Of a DNA stretch of 39,194 bases, positions 32,590-39,194 are shown in pieces. Numbering within the stretch: the stretch's first letter is position 1; each line of letters begins with the position of its first letter. The notes beneath the pieces are model-generated. The model ran no database searches. It was not told the origin of the DNA and saw only the letters and a list, made by a program, of their open reading frames with translations. Location: positions 1-39,194 of IMG/VR virus record IMGVR_UViG_3300005264_000118; one strand, 5' to 3'. Source of the stretch: a virus. The translations under genes and the position numbers were made by a program.

Positions 32590-32895
32590 ATGAAAAAAGA
32601 AAATAAAAAAATGGCAATTATAAAAAATGATGGTGATTACTTCACAGTTTTAGGATCACGCTTGTATTCTTATTTATGCAATTTTGTAAAAAGCGGCGCG
32701 GCGGTTGAAATTAATCATCAAGTTTTTAAGGTTGCAAAAGATCAAATTAATCAAGTTATCGATTGTCTTGAAAATTTTGGAGTTGACGTTATTAAACCGG
32801 TAAAATATGAAAAAATTTCTGTCGGGAATTTGAAATTTGCACCGGGAATCAATCCCAGAGTCAGCGCGGCAATAGAACGGATTTTTAAAAAATAA
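32590..32895 (+). CDS. Hypothetical protein, 101 residues
   Basis: MKKENKKMAIIKNDGDYFTV... contains AVEINHQVFKVAKDQINQVI and a C-terminal INPRVSAAIERIFKK. AAAGG lies before the ATG. Not recognised. The preceding intergenic stretch (32517-32580) is GC-rich with inverted repeats. Confidence 0.55.
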   Translation: MKKENKKMAIIKNDGDYFTVLGSRLYSYLCNFVKSGAAVEINHQVFKVAKDQINQVIDCLENFGVDVIKPVKYEKISVGNLKFAPGINPRVSAAIERIFKK

Positions 32896-32917
32896 TCTTA
32901 AAAAAGGAATAAAAATT

Positions 32918-33085
32918 ATGAAATATATCAATATAAAAAATAATAATGGAGTTGAAACGGTTGATCAGTTTGAAACAAAAAAAGAAGCGGCGGAAATGTT
33001 GTTAGAATATAGAAAATCTGATAGTTATAATCATTATTATATATCGCAAAAATCAACTAATAATTGGAAATATAAAAAAAAATAA
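32918..33085 (+). CDS. Small protein of a mobile-element family (YYISQ type)
   Basis: A 55-residue protein (MKYINIKNNNGVETVDQFET ...). KKEAAEMLLEYRKSDSYNHY followed by YISQKSTNNWK has the pattern of small hypothetical proteins repeatedly seen in plasmids and integrative elements. AAAGGAATAAAA precedes the ATG. Function unknown. Confidence 0.6.
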   Translation: MKYINIKNNNGVETVDQFETKKEAAEMLLEYRKSDSYNHYYISQKSTNNWKYKKK

Positions 33086-33196
33086 ACCCTGGACAGGAAG
33101 GGCGGCGGTGCGGAGTTGGTCCGGCCGCCGCAGTTAAAAAAATAATTTAAATTGTTGCGCTATCGCTGCGCAGCGTAAAAAAAGGAGATTAATATT

Positions 33197-33685
33197 ATGA
33201 AAACACAAATCAGAAAAAAAGTAATTAGATTTGCAAAAAAAAGAGTTGAAATTGAAGGGCTTGGACACCCTGAACTTGCCGCCTTGAAAACTGGAAAAGT
33301 TGATTTTTGCGATACCACATACACACATTTTGACGTTTTTTTGGAAAAAGAAGCAGAAAAAGGTTATGACGAAAACGATATGATAGTTAAGCCATACATA
33401 TCAACTCATAGCGTATGGTATAGTTGGTTGAATGTAACAATTACCAACATACACACCGGCGCAAGCATTGATGGATGGGAAAGACTAATTTTCCCAAAAA
33501 GAAAAACGTATCAAAAAGACTTTTTTTTGCCGGAATTGGAAAAAGAAAAAGCTGAAATTGAAAAAAGACGTGCGGAAAAGTTAGAAAAAAGCTTGACCTA
33601 CTACAAAGAAGAAAATATAGAATTAAAAGTTCTAATTGAAGATCTTAAACTGAAACTGGAAATTGAAGAAAATATAGAAAAATAA
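33197..33685 (+). CDS. Hypothetical protein with C-terminal coiled coil
   Basis: A 162-residue protein (MKTQIRKKVIRFAKKRVEIE...) with AAAGGAG before the ATG. N-terminal 100 residues are mixed strand and helix (KVDFCDTTYTHFDVFLEKEA; NVTITNIHTGASIDGWERL). Residues 113-162 form a charged coiled coil. Not recognised. A GC-rich double hairpin leader lies at 33089-33180. Confidence 0.55.
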   Translation: MKTQIRKKVIRFAKKRVEIEGLGHPELAALKTGKVDFCDTTYTHFDVFLEKEAEKGYDENDMIVKPYISTHSVWYSWLNVTITNIHTGASIDGWERLIFPKRKTYQKDFFLPELEKEKAEIEKRRAEKLEKSLTYYKEENIELKVLIEDLKLKLEIEENIEK

Positions 33686-33693
33686 TTTTTCTA

Positions 33694-33799
33694 TTCCAAT
33701 CCTTGTCGGGCGGGGCCGAGACCCCGCCGCGCTTTAATGGATGCCCTCTGTGGGACTTGAACCCCCCACGCTTAGAAACATTATAACATATTAATACTA
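33694..33799. repeat. 106-bp perfect direct repeat, copy A
   Basis: Identical over 106 bases to 35844-35949. The left part is a GC-rich hairpin (GCGGGG-CCGAGA-CCCCGC). The right part on the minus strand reads GTGGGGGGTTCAAGTCCCAC followed by AGAGGGCA, similar to the T-arm and acceptor end of a tRNA with an anticodon-loop-like TTTCTAA. The helicase fragment begins exactly at its right end. Confidence 0.95.
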
Positions 33800-34441
33800 G
33801 TAGAAACGCCAACGATTGTATGGTTTGCTCATGAATTTAACACGTACATAATGCCACAGGCAAACCGCAGAAGCTACCGCCTGCATCAAACAAAAGATGT
33901 CGAGATTTATTACCTTGCATACAACAAAACTGCGCAAGCCGATGCAATGGTAAGAATCGCCAAAAAATTAAAAGCGCAACAGCAACTTCAAGGAGATGTC
34001 GCATCAGGACTTGCAAAACTTCAAAATGAAGATGATTTTGTAGATGATATCCAAGCAATAGTTTCTGATCACCAACACCACGAAACAGAAATTGAGTTAT
34101 CAGACCTCCCAGAACTTCCGGCACAGCTAAACCCGGAAATAATCAAAACCGCAGAAATCAGTTTTTTGTTGAAACTCCAAACAGCAAAACAAGAAACAAA
34201 AGCAAAAGCAGCAGCAGCTAAAAAACGCATTAAATTTGAAAAACAGAAAACAGAAAACGGAGGAAACAGAAATATAAATGCAATGTTATTCGATCTGTTA
34301 GAAAGCAAACAAGAAGCCGCAGAAATAGAAACCGCCGCCGCAGAACTCATAAACAACGCAAAAGAAATCGCGGCGCAAACAATAACAGTTGATACCTTTG
34401 GCGGAAATCTTTTTGCGCTTGAAGATATGATTACAGCGTGA
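33800..34441 (+). pseudogene. C-terminal fragment of a SNF2-type helicase
   Basis: The frame is open from the right end of the 106-bp repeat; ATG at 33851 could start a shorter product. VETPTIVWFAHEFNTYIMPQ, then ANRRSYRLHQTKDVEIYYLA and YNKTAQADAMVRIAKKLKAQ is the last helicase domain with motif VI (QANRRSYRLHQ), typical of the large SNF2-like helicases of integrative conjugative elements, which exceed 1000 residues. All N-terminal motifs are absent. A charged linker ends in VDTFGGNLFALEDMITA, a tail shared with the next protein. Probably a dead fragment created by recombination at the repeat, though a short product could still be made. Confidence 0.7.
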
Positions 34442-34595
34442 AAAATGGTTAATTGTTAATGGTTAATTGTTAATTGTTAATGGTTAATTGTTAATGGTTA
34501 ATTAAACAAACGCCGGAAGACCCGGCAACCGGAGCGAGGCCGAAAAACCCCGCAAGCGAACCGGCGCAACCGGAACAAAAAAGGAGTTTTATATT

Positions 34596-35156
34596 ATGAA
34601 AAGAATCAAACTAAATAAAAAAAGCACAGTAATTTTCAAAAAATTAATCGAAGATTTAACGTGGGAAAACAGCAGCAGAAAAATTGACACTACAGAAAAT
34701 ACTTTTCTACCAGTACACGTTGAACTAATAGGAGCCGCCGGAAGCTGGAACCTTTACAGCATAGCACACTATGGACAACAAAACGGCGATGCTATGCGTG
34801 ACCCAGACGTAACATTTTATCATTATAAAAAAGAAAATATTGAAGCAGTAATACCATCAACTTTCAGAAATGATTATATTGGAAAATTTGACGAAGTCGC
34901 AATCATTGACGAAAACGACAAAATAAAAACCGCACCCAAAGCATTAAACAACTTAATTTCTTTTTGTAATATATGGCTAACCAATATCAAAAACCAACAG
35001 CCAGATTATTTTAAGCCACCAAGAGCAAAAGCACAGAAAGAAAAGAAAGCCACACAAGCGACACAGCAAGAAACCGCCGAAAACACAGAAACAAACGTAA
35101 ATACTTTCGACGGCAACCTGTTTGATATGTCAGAAATTTTTAACCTGGCAGCGTAG
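34596..35156 (+). CDS. DUF6908-like mobile-element protein
   Basis: A 186-residue protein with AAAGGAG before the ATG. LYSIAHYGQQNGDAMRDPDV, FRNDYIGKFDEVAIIDENDK and NLISFCNIWLTNIKNQQPDY match the DUF6908 pattern seen on plasmids and integrative elements. A low-complexity Ala/Thr/Gln linker (residues 145-170) leads to the tail NVNTFDGNLFDMSEIFNLAA, similar to that of the helicase fragment. Function of the family is unknown. Confidence 0.65.
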   Translation: MKRIKLNKKSTVIFKKLIEDLTWENSSRKIDTTENTFLPVHVELIGAAGSWNLYSIAHYGQQNGDAMRDPDVTFYHYKKENIEAVIPSTFRNDYIGKFDEVAIIDENDKIKTAPKALNNLISFCNIWLTNIKNQQPDYFKPPRAKAQKEKKATQATQQETAENTETNVNTFDGNLFDMSEIFNLAA

Positions 35157-35268
35157 AAATATAATTGTTAATGGTTAATTGTTAATTGTTAATGGTTAAT
35201 TTAATAAACGCCGTTTCAATTGACAAAAAATGTTGATTGAAATCGACAAAAAAAAGGAGATTAAAATT

Positions 35269-35811
35269 ATGAAAACATTATTTATATATCAAACAAATGA
35301 TCAAAAAAAAATATTTTTTTTCGCAACAAATCATCAAAATATAGACCGAGCAGTCCCATCTTCTGTTGAATATTATATCTGCAAAAATCAAAACGAATAT
35401 AATAAAATTATGTCAAAAAAAATAAATGTAGATGAAATCGACTGGCAAAATCTATCAACTTCATATTACTTTGAAGGCGATCATTTGTTAGAAAGCGATT
35501 TGCGAAATTTGCAAAAAAAAGAAAATGCAAAATTGATTATCGGAAGAAACGACGGTGAACTTTGGAATATAATTGACGGAGATTATTGGAATTTCGAAAC
35601 CGCAATATCATATTATGATGGCAATAACGAAAGAATTCGTTATTTAAATTATGAAGATACTGTAGAAATTATTGAAGAAATCGACCGCGACCCCGAACCG
35701 GCGTTTTATTTTTCAAAAGATTTAAAAATCAAATACGAATCGGGCGCAATAGAAAATATAGCAATATCCACATCAAACACTTCAGGGTACTTAACCCCAT
35801 GGTGGGAATAA
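35269..35811 (+). CDS. Hypothetical protein inside the repeat-flanked segment
   Basis: A 180-residue acidic protein from the start at 35269 (MKTLFIYQTNDQKKIFFFAT), chosen because AAAAGGAG precedes it. An upstream ATG lies in a dispersed repeat. Strand-rich pieces are KLIIGRNDGELWNIIDGDYW and AISTSNTSGYLTPWWE. No family recognised. Confidence 0.55.
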   Translation: MKTLFIYQTNDQKKIFFFATNHQNIDRAVPSSVEYYICKNQNEYNKIMSKKINVDEIDWQNLSTSYYFEGDHLLESDLRNLQKKENAKLIIGRNDGELWNIIDGDYWNFETAISYYDGNNERIRYLNYEDTVEIIEEIDRDPEPAFYFSKDLKIKYESGAIENIAISTSNTSGYLTPWWE

Positions 35812-35843
35812 TAAAAAGCGCAGGGAGCGAAAAAATAAATTTT

Positions 35844-35949
35844 TTCCAATCCTTGTCGGGCGGGGCCGAGACCCCGCCGCGCTTTAATGGATGCCCTCTG
35901 TGGGACTTGAACCCCCCACGCTTAGAAACATTATAACATATTAATACTA
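35844..35949. repeat. 106-bp perfect direct repeat, copy B
   Basis: Second copy of 33694-33799. It ends 27 bases before the start of the tyrosine recombinase at 35977, so it is the natural candidate for that enzyme's site. Confidence 0.95.
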
Positions 35950-35976
35950 ACATATTAATACAAAAAAAGCAATATT

Positions 35977-36873
35977 ATGAAAAAAACCGATAAATATATA
36001 GACTTCCTGATTTTATCCGGAAAAGGCGAAAGCTATCAAAACGCAGCAAAAGGAGCTATAAACATTTTTAAAAAATACACCGGCCAAAGCGCCGCCCGAA
36101 TGAACCCATCAAATATAAAAAAATTCGTAATTAGGGCGACCGAACTTGCAACCGATGAAAGAAAAAAACACACTATCGCCCAGCGATACCAAATGTTAAA
36201 ACAAATCGCGCTTTATTTTGAAAATGTCAAAGCCCTAAAAATGCTAAATACAATCGACATAAAAGGTCGATTGAAAACCGAAAAACCAGGGCCATTAACA
36301 GACAACTGGAAGAGCAAAGCTCTGTCTCGGACAGATATTCAAAACGTGCTGGCAGCAATCCCAACCCGCCAAACCTGGATCAAACCAATTGTAATGTTAT
36401 ACATCACCACCGGCGCAAGATTGAACGAATTGACCCACCTTAAATTTGGAGACATAGCGGAAGACTTTTCTAATATTATAGTCCTGGGAAAGGGAAACAA
36501 GCGGCGCAGGATTGAACTCACAAACCCAACTGCTCGGGAAGCGTTGAAGAAATACGCACAATGTAGGTCATGCGTCTCGCTTGACAGTTTTGTGTTCCAA
36601 TCACAAAAAATAGGTTGTCCGCATGTTTCTAACAGGGCAGTGCAATACCAAATAAAGCGGATTTTTAAGGCACTAAACATAGATGTCCCTGGAAGGAATG
36701 TTCATTGTTTCAGGCATACTTTTATCACAGAGAAAATCAACAGCGGAGTGCCACCCCACATAGTAGCCGAAGCCGCAGGACACGCAAGCGTGGACACTAC
36801 TTTGAAACATTATCTACACCTTGACCGGAAGAAAGTCCGGGAGGAGCTGATGACCGCACCGGAACTTTTTTAA
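35977..36873 (+). CDS. XerC/XerD-like tyrosine recombinase
   Basis: A 298-residue protein of standard Xer length. The N-terminal core-binding domain (1-105) precedes the catalytic domain with Arg148 (TTGARLNELTHL), Lys172 (GKGNKRRR), His243-x-x-Arg246 (HCFRHTF), His269 (AGHAS) and Tyr279 (TLKHYLHL). All catalytic residues are present. It differs from the integrase at 29384 and lies directly right of repeat copy B. It could resolve dimers, integrate the element, or move the segment between the repeats. Confidence 0.85.
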   Translation: MKKTDKYIDFLILSGKGESYQNAAKGAINIFKKYTGQSAARMNPSNIKKFVIRATELATDERKKHTIAQRYQMLKQIALYFENVKALKMLNTIDIKGRLKTEKPGPLTDNWKSKALSRTDIQNVLAAIPTRQTWIKPIVMLYITTGARLNELTHLKFGDIAEDFSNIIVLGKGNKRRRIELTNPTAREALKKYAQCRSCVSLDSFVFQSQKIGCPHVSNRAVQYQIKRIFKALNIDVPGRNVHCFRHTFITEKINSGVPPHIVAEAAGHASVDTTLKHYLHLDRKKVREELMTAPELF

Positions 36874-37007
36874 TAATGCAACCCAAGTTTATGACTTGAA
36901 AACTATTTGAAAATTTTTAAGAGAAAGAGTATAATAAAAAACCGGAAGCGGCCATTAAACCGCAAGCGAGCTGAACGCTATTCAGCAAATTTAAGGAGAC
37001 AAATCTA

Positions 37008-37628
37008 ATGAAAAAATTGCAACATTTCACAGGCGTAAGACCTACCGATCCGAAAGGCTGGGCAAGCGAACTTCAATCTTTTGACGGTTATATTTATGGT
37101 ACAAATTACAAAACAGTTATCAGAAAAAAAGGAGTTTTGGAAAAGCAACCCGAAATTGTAATTAACGACAATGCGAAGAAATCAATCAGAAGTTTTTTCA
37201 ATTCGAAAAAAATATCTGATGAAAGAATTTTTAGTCCCGCCTATTTAAAATCTATTCTAAATAGTAAAGTCAAAACCAAACAAACGGAAACAGATTGCAC
37301 CTATTGCGATGGCGATGGCGATGCAACCGCAAAAATTTATCACAATTCGAGAATTTATACTTTGCGAGGTGATTGTCCTGTTTGCGAGGGGAGTGGCACC
37401 ATAACAGCCGAAGAAAAATTTATTCAAGCAAAAGAACTAATTTTTGCGCCAACAAATTCTATTGAAAAAAATAACAAGACAATAGAATTCAAAAAGCAAT
37501 TAAACTTATTAAATTGTTTTGAAACCGATTTTTCTTTTTGGCAAGCTGAAGGTAATTTATTGATAATCAAAACCGGAGAATATGATATTGCAATGGCTAT
37601 GTGTAATTCTGAAACCGAGGAGGAATAA
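37008..37628 (+). CDS. DnaJ-type zinc-finger (CxxCxGxG) protein
   Basis: A 206-residue protein with AAGGAG before the ATG. CTYCDGDG (about residue 98) and CPVCEGSG (about residue 126) are two CxxCxGxG motifs that form one DnaJ-like zinc finger. The N-terminal VRPTDPKGWASELQSFDGYI is not recognised, and no J-domain is present. Similar proteins occur in mobile elements. The leader at 36940-37000 contains two hairpins. Confidence 0.65.
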   Translation: MKKLQHFTGVRPTDPKGWASELQSFDGYIYGTNYKTVIRKKGVLEKQPEIVINDNAKKSIRSFFNSKKISDERIFSPAYLKSILNSKVKTKQTETDCTYCDGDGDATAKIYHNSRIYTLRGDCPVCEGSGTITAEEKFIQAKELIFAPTNSIEKNNKTIEFKKQLNLLNCFETDFSFWQAEGNLLIIKTGEYDIAMAMCNSETEEE

Positions 37629-37717
37629 TAATTAATCAAGTCATAGACTTGGGTTACATTTAATTACTTCGTGTTCATTCGTGTCCATTCGTGGTTAAAA
37701 AAAGGAGATAAAAAAGT

Positions 37718-37963
37718 ATGAAAAAAAATATCAGATATTTCAACCTCAATAATTGGAAAATAGAGCCGGACGAACCAAAGCCGGACCCCAAAGCACTTTC
37801 GGCAAAAACCGCTTTAATTTCTTTTTTAATCATGGTTGTTGTATGGCCGACTGCAAATTTCATTGATTGCTCTTTTGGATATTTTATGGTCTTTATAATT
37901 TTTTTTATTTTGGCAATAATTAATATTAGTGATATTTATATGCAACTTTCAGAAAATAATTAA
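37718..37963 (+). CDS. Small membrane protein with two helices
   Basis: An 81-residue protein (MKKNIRYFNLNNWKIEPDEP ...). Hydrophobic segments are TALISFLIMVVVWPTANFI and YFMVFIIFFILAIINISDI. AAAGGAG precedes the ATG. The N-terminal 25 residues are soluble and Pro-rich. Function unknown. Confidence 0.55.
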   Translation: MKKNIRYFNLNNWKIEPDEPKPDPKALSAKTALISFLIMVVVWPTANFIDCSFGYFMVFIIFFILAIINISDIYMQLSENN

Positions 37964-38032
37964 TTCCATTCGTGGTTAAAAAAAATATAAAAATCAAGTC
38001 ATAGACTTGGGTTACATTTAAAAATAAAAATT

Positions 38033-38368
38033 ATGAAAAATACTACTTTAATTTTCGGTGCCGCGCTGCGGTTTGTTGAAAAAAAATATCCTGAAAATGA
38101 AATCGTTGACGACCTTAATAAACAAAGATATTTGCAAATCAGAGTTTATTGCGAAGGTGGCGAAGATTTCTTTTTTATTCATGGGCAAAATTCTGCAAAA
38201 TGGTATTATCAGGAAAAAAATCTTTCTAATTATCATGTGGCTGATGATTCCTATATCGCAAAAATATTAGACCCTAAAGAAAAAAGAAGCGTGCAGCTAT
38301 GCACAAGGAGGCTTACCTTCGGAACGTGGAACTCGTGGAGCGAGTTTCTAAAAGCAATTAATTGTTAA
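38033..38368 (+). CDS. Hypothetical protein, 111 residues
   Basis: MKNTTLIFGAALRFVEKKYP... Strand-rich middle (YLQIRVYCEGGEDFFFIHGQ) and an Arg/Trp C-terminus. No recognised family. The CAAGTC-type repeat precedes it and no clear ribosome site is seen. Confidence 0.5.
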   Translation: MKNTTLIFGAALRFVEKKYPENEIVDDLNKQRYLQIRVYCEGGEDFFFIHGQNSAKWYYQEKNLSNYHVADDSYIAKILDPKEKRSVQLCTRRLTFGTWNSWSEFLKAINC

Positions 38369-38387
38369 TGAAAAACAAAAAAATATT

Positions 38388-38726
38388 ATGAATAAATTTG
38401 ATGATCCTACTTTCTTAAAAATTCTGGCCGCTAAACGGTTTCAGGAAGTTTTTCGAGACAAAAATTTTAGCGAGCATAAAACTGTTCTCTTATCGGCTTA
38501 TGCAACCGAAGAAGATTTTGATGATGTAGTTGTTGATGAACCGATGACCTTTTTTCAAAACAGAATTTATTCCGCAATGTTTGCGGAGCTGATGACCGCT
38601 TCCGGTATAATCCCTGTTTTTGTGGAGATAGAACCGGAAGATTATTTTTTCTGGCTCGCGGAAAACAAGTTGCAAAACAACACAGAAAATCGGGCAGCTT
38701 ATTGCGGCGTTATGAACGGAGAATAA
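38388..38726 (+). CDS. Hypothetical acidic protein, 112 residues
   Basis: MNKFDDPTFLKILAAKRFQE... Acidic middle (ATEEDFDDVVVDEPMTFFQN) and helical C-terminus. It starts 20 bases after the previous stop and is likely in the same transcript. Not recognised. Confidence 0.5.
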   Translation: MNKFDDPTFLKILAAKRFQEVFRDKNFSEHKTVLLSAYATEEDFDDVVVDEPMTFFQNRIYSAMFAELMTASGIIPVFVEIEPEDYFFWLAENKLQNNTENRAAYCGVMNGE

Positions 38727-38778
38727 AAAATTCTGCCACTAAGACTCTAAGTCTCAAAGAAAAAAATAAAGATTTGGA

Positions 38779-39087
38779 TTAATCTTCTTCGTGGTTTGGT
38801 GCCTTTGTGGCGGAAAGTTTTGTTTTTAACGATTCTGCGGAAGGAAGGTTTAGCGGAGCTATGACCTCTGACAAAAGCTCTTGATAAAGTTTTGGAAACT
38901 TTATTTCTGCTGCTGGATTTGTTAGTTTCTCTATTTCATAGTTAGAAATTATTAGAGAAATATCGTCCGCTATTTTCTGCTGCGTTTCAATCAACATTTT
39001 TTGATGATTGGAACCGCCTTTTGGTGCCGATGCTAAAGCTCCGCAAACACAAAATATTAATTCTGATTCTTTTTTATTTAGTTTCAT
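38779..39087 (-). CDS. Hypothetical helical protein, 102 residues
   Basis: MKLNKKESELIFCVCGALAS... An all-helical protein on the opposite strand to its neighbours, facing them tail to tail. Segment GSNHQKMLIETQQKIADDIS is partly coded by the dispersed 'aatcaacatttttt' repeat. Not recognised. Confidence 0.45.
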   Translation of the reverse strand: MKLNKKESELIFCVCGALASAPKGGSNHQKMLIETQQKIADDISLIISNYEIEKLTNPAAEIKFPKLYQELLSEVIAPLNLPSAESLKTKLSATKAPNHEED

Positions 39088-39090
39088 TAG

Positions 39091-39194
39091 TATTGAATTA
39101 TTGAATTATTGAATTATTGAATTATTGAATTATTGAATTATTGAATTATTGAATTATTGAATTATTGAATTATTGAATTATTGAATTATTGAAT
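39091..39194. repeat. 8-bp tandem repeat array (tattgaat)n at the window edge
   Basis: Thirteen exact copies of the octamer tattgaat fill the last 104 bases. The sequence ends inside the array, which probably marks an assembly break. Confidence 0.95.

Noticed and set aside
33738-33783. A complete tRNA gene in the 106-bp repeat
   Set aside because: Only a T-arm and acceptor-like end are present, with one T-stem mismatch and an irregular variable region. There is no 5' half or D-arm.
36339-36680. Minus-strand frame inside the second recombinase
   Set aside because: It is fully antisense to the catalytic domain of an intact tyrosine recombinase.

Overview
The window is AT-rich and holds most of a tailed temperate phage genome. 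To its right lies a smaller region with the flavour of a plasmid or integrative element. No gene identifies the host. The signs point to a Gram-negative host: secreted proteins have Gram-negative style signal peptides, a YadA-like neck is present, and the intergenic DNA is full of short dispersed hairpin repeats of the kind found in several poorly cultivated phyla. The sequence starts inside a gene and ends inside an 8-bp tandem repeat, so it is probably an incomplete assembly. TGA is a normal stop: dnaN ends with TGA directly after its conserved C-terminus.

Positions 1-28347, nearly all on the minus strand and read right to left, are the lytic genes. An early block of small proteins (28.3-21.3 kb) starts with a ribbon-helix-helix regulator and contains a duplicated pair of repeat proteins. 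Replication follows (a truncated DnaB helicase, a replisome-organiser-like protein, the DnaN clamp). Next come a DUF5131 protein, a lysozyme-like protein, a nuclease and three DNA methyltransferases (17.3-11.5 kb). The late genes run from the large terminase through portal, protease/scaffold, decoration protein, HK97-type capsid, connector and tail protein to a YadA-like fibre or adhesin cut by the left edge.

Positions 28.35-30.6 kb are the lysogeny module: back-to-back promoters, a probably leaderless repressor, a secreted protein that could be a superinfection-exclusion factor, and a tyrosine integrase. A 47-nt 3' part of tRNA-Gly(TCC) follows and is the likely attachment core. It lacks the tRNA 5' half and has the integrase on the side expected for a free phage attP, so the genome may be captured in a non-integrated form.

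Positions 31-39 kb are mostly plus strand: a frameshifted AAA+ ATPase remnant, small proteins, the C-terminal fragment of a SNF2-type helicase, a DUF6908-like protein, a second tyrosine recombinase and a CxxCxGxG protein. Several of these resemble genes of integrative conjugative elements. Many have GC-rich hairpin leaders. A perfect 106-bp direct repeat with a tRNA-like 3' end flanks a 2-kb segment next to the recombinase, and the helicase is cut exactly at the repeat edge. This is the best candidate for an undescribed cassette-capture platform.

Other notable points are a cytosine methyltransferase with two long open frames that both look like protein, a canonical -1 slippery heptamer joining two replication-region frames, and dispersed repeats that code for the same short peptide inside several unrelated genes.
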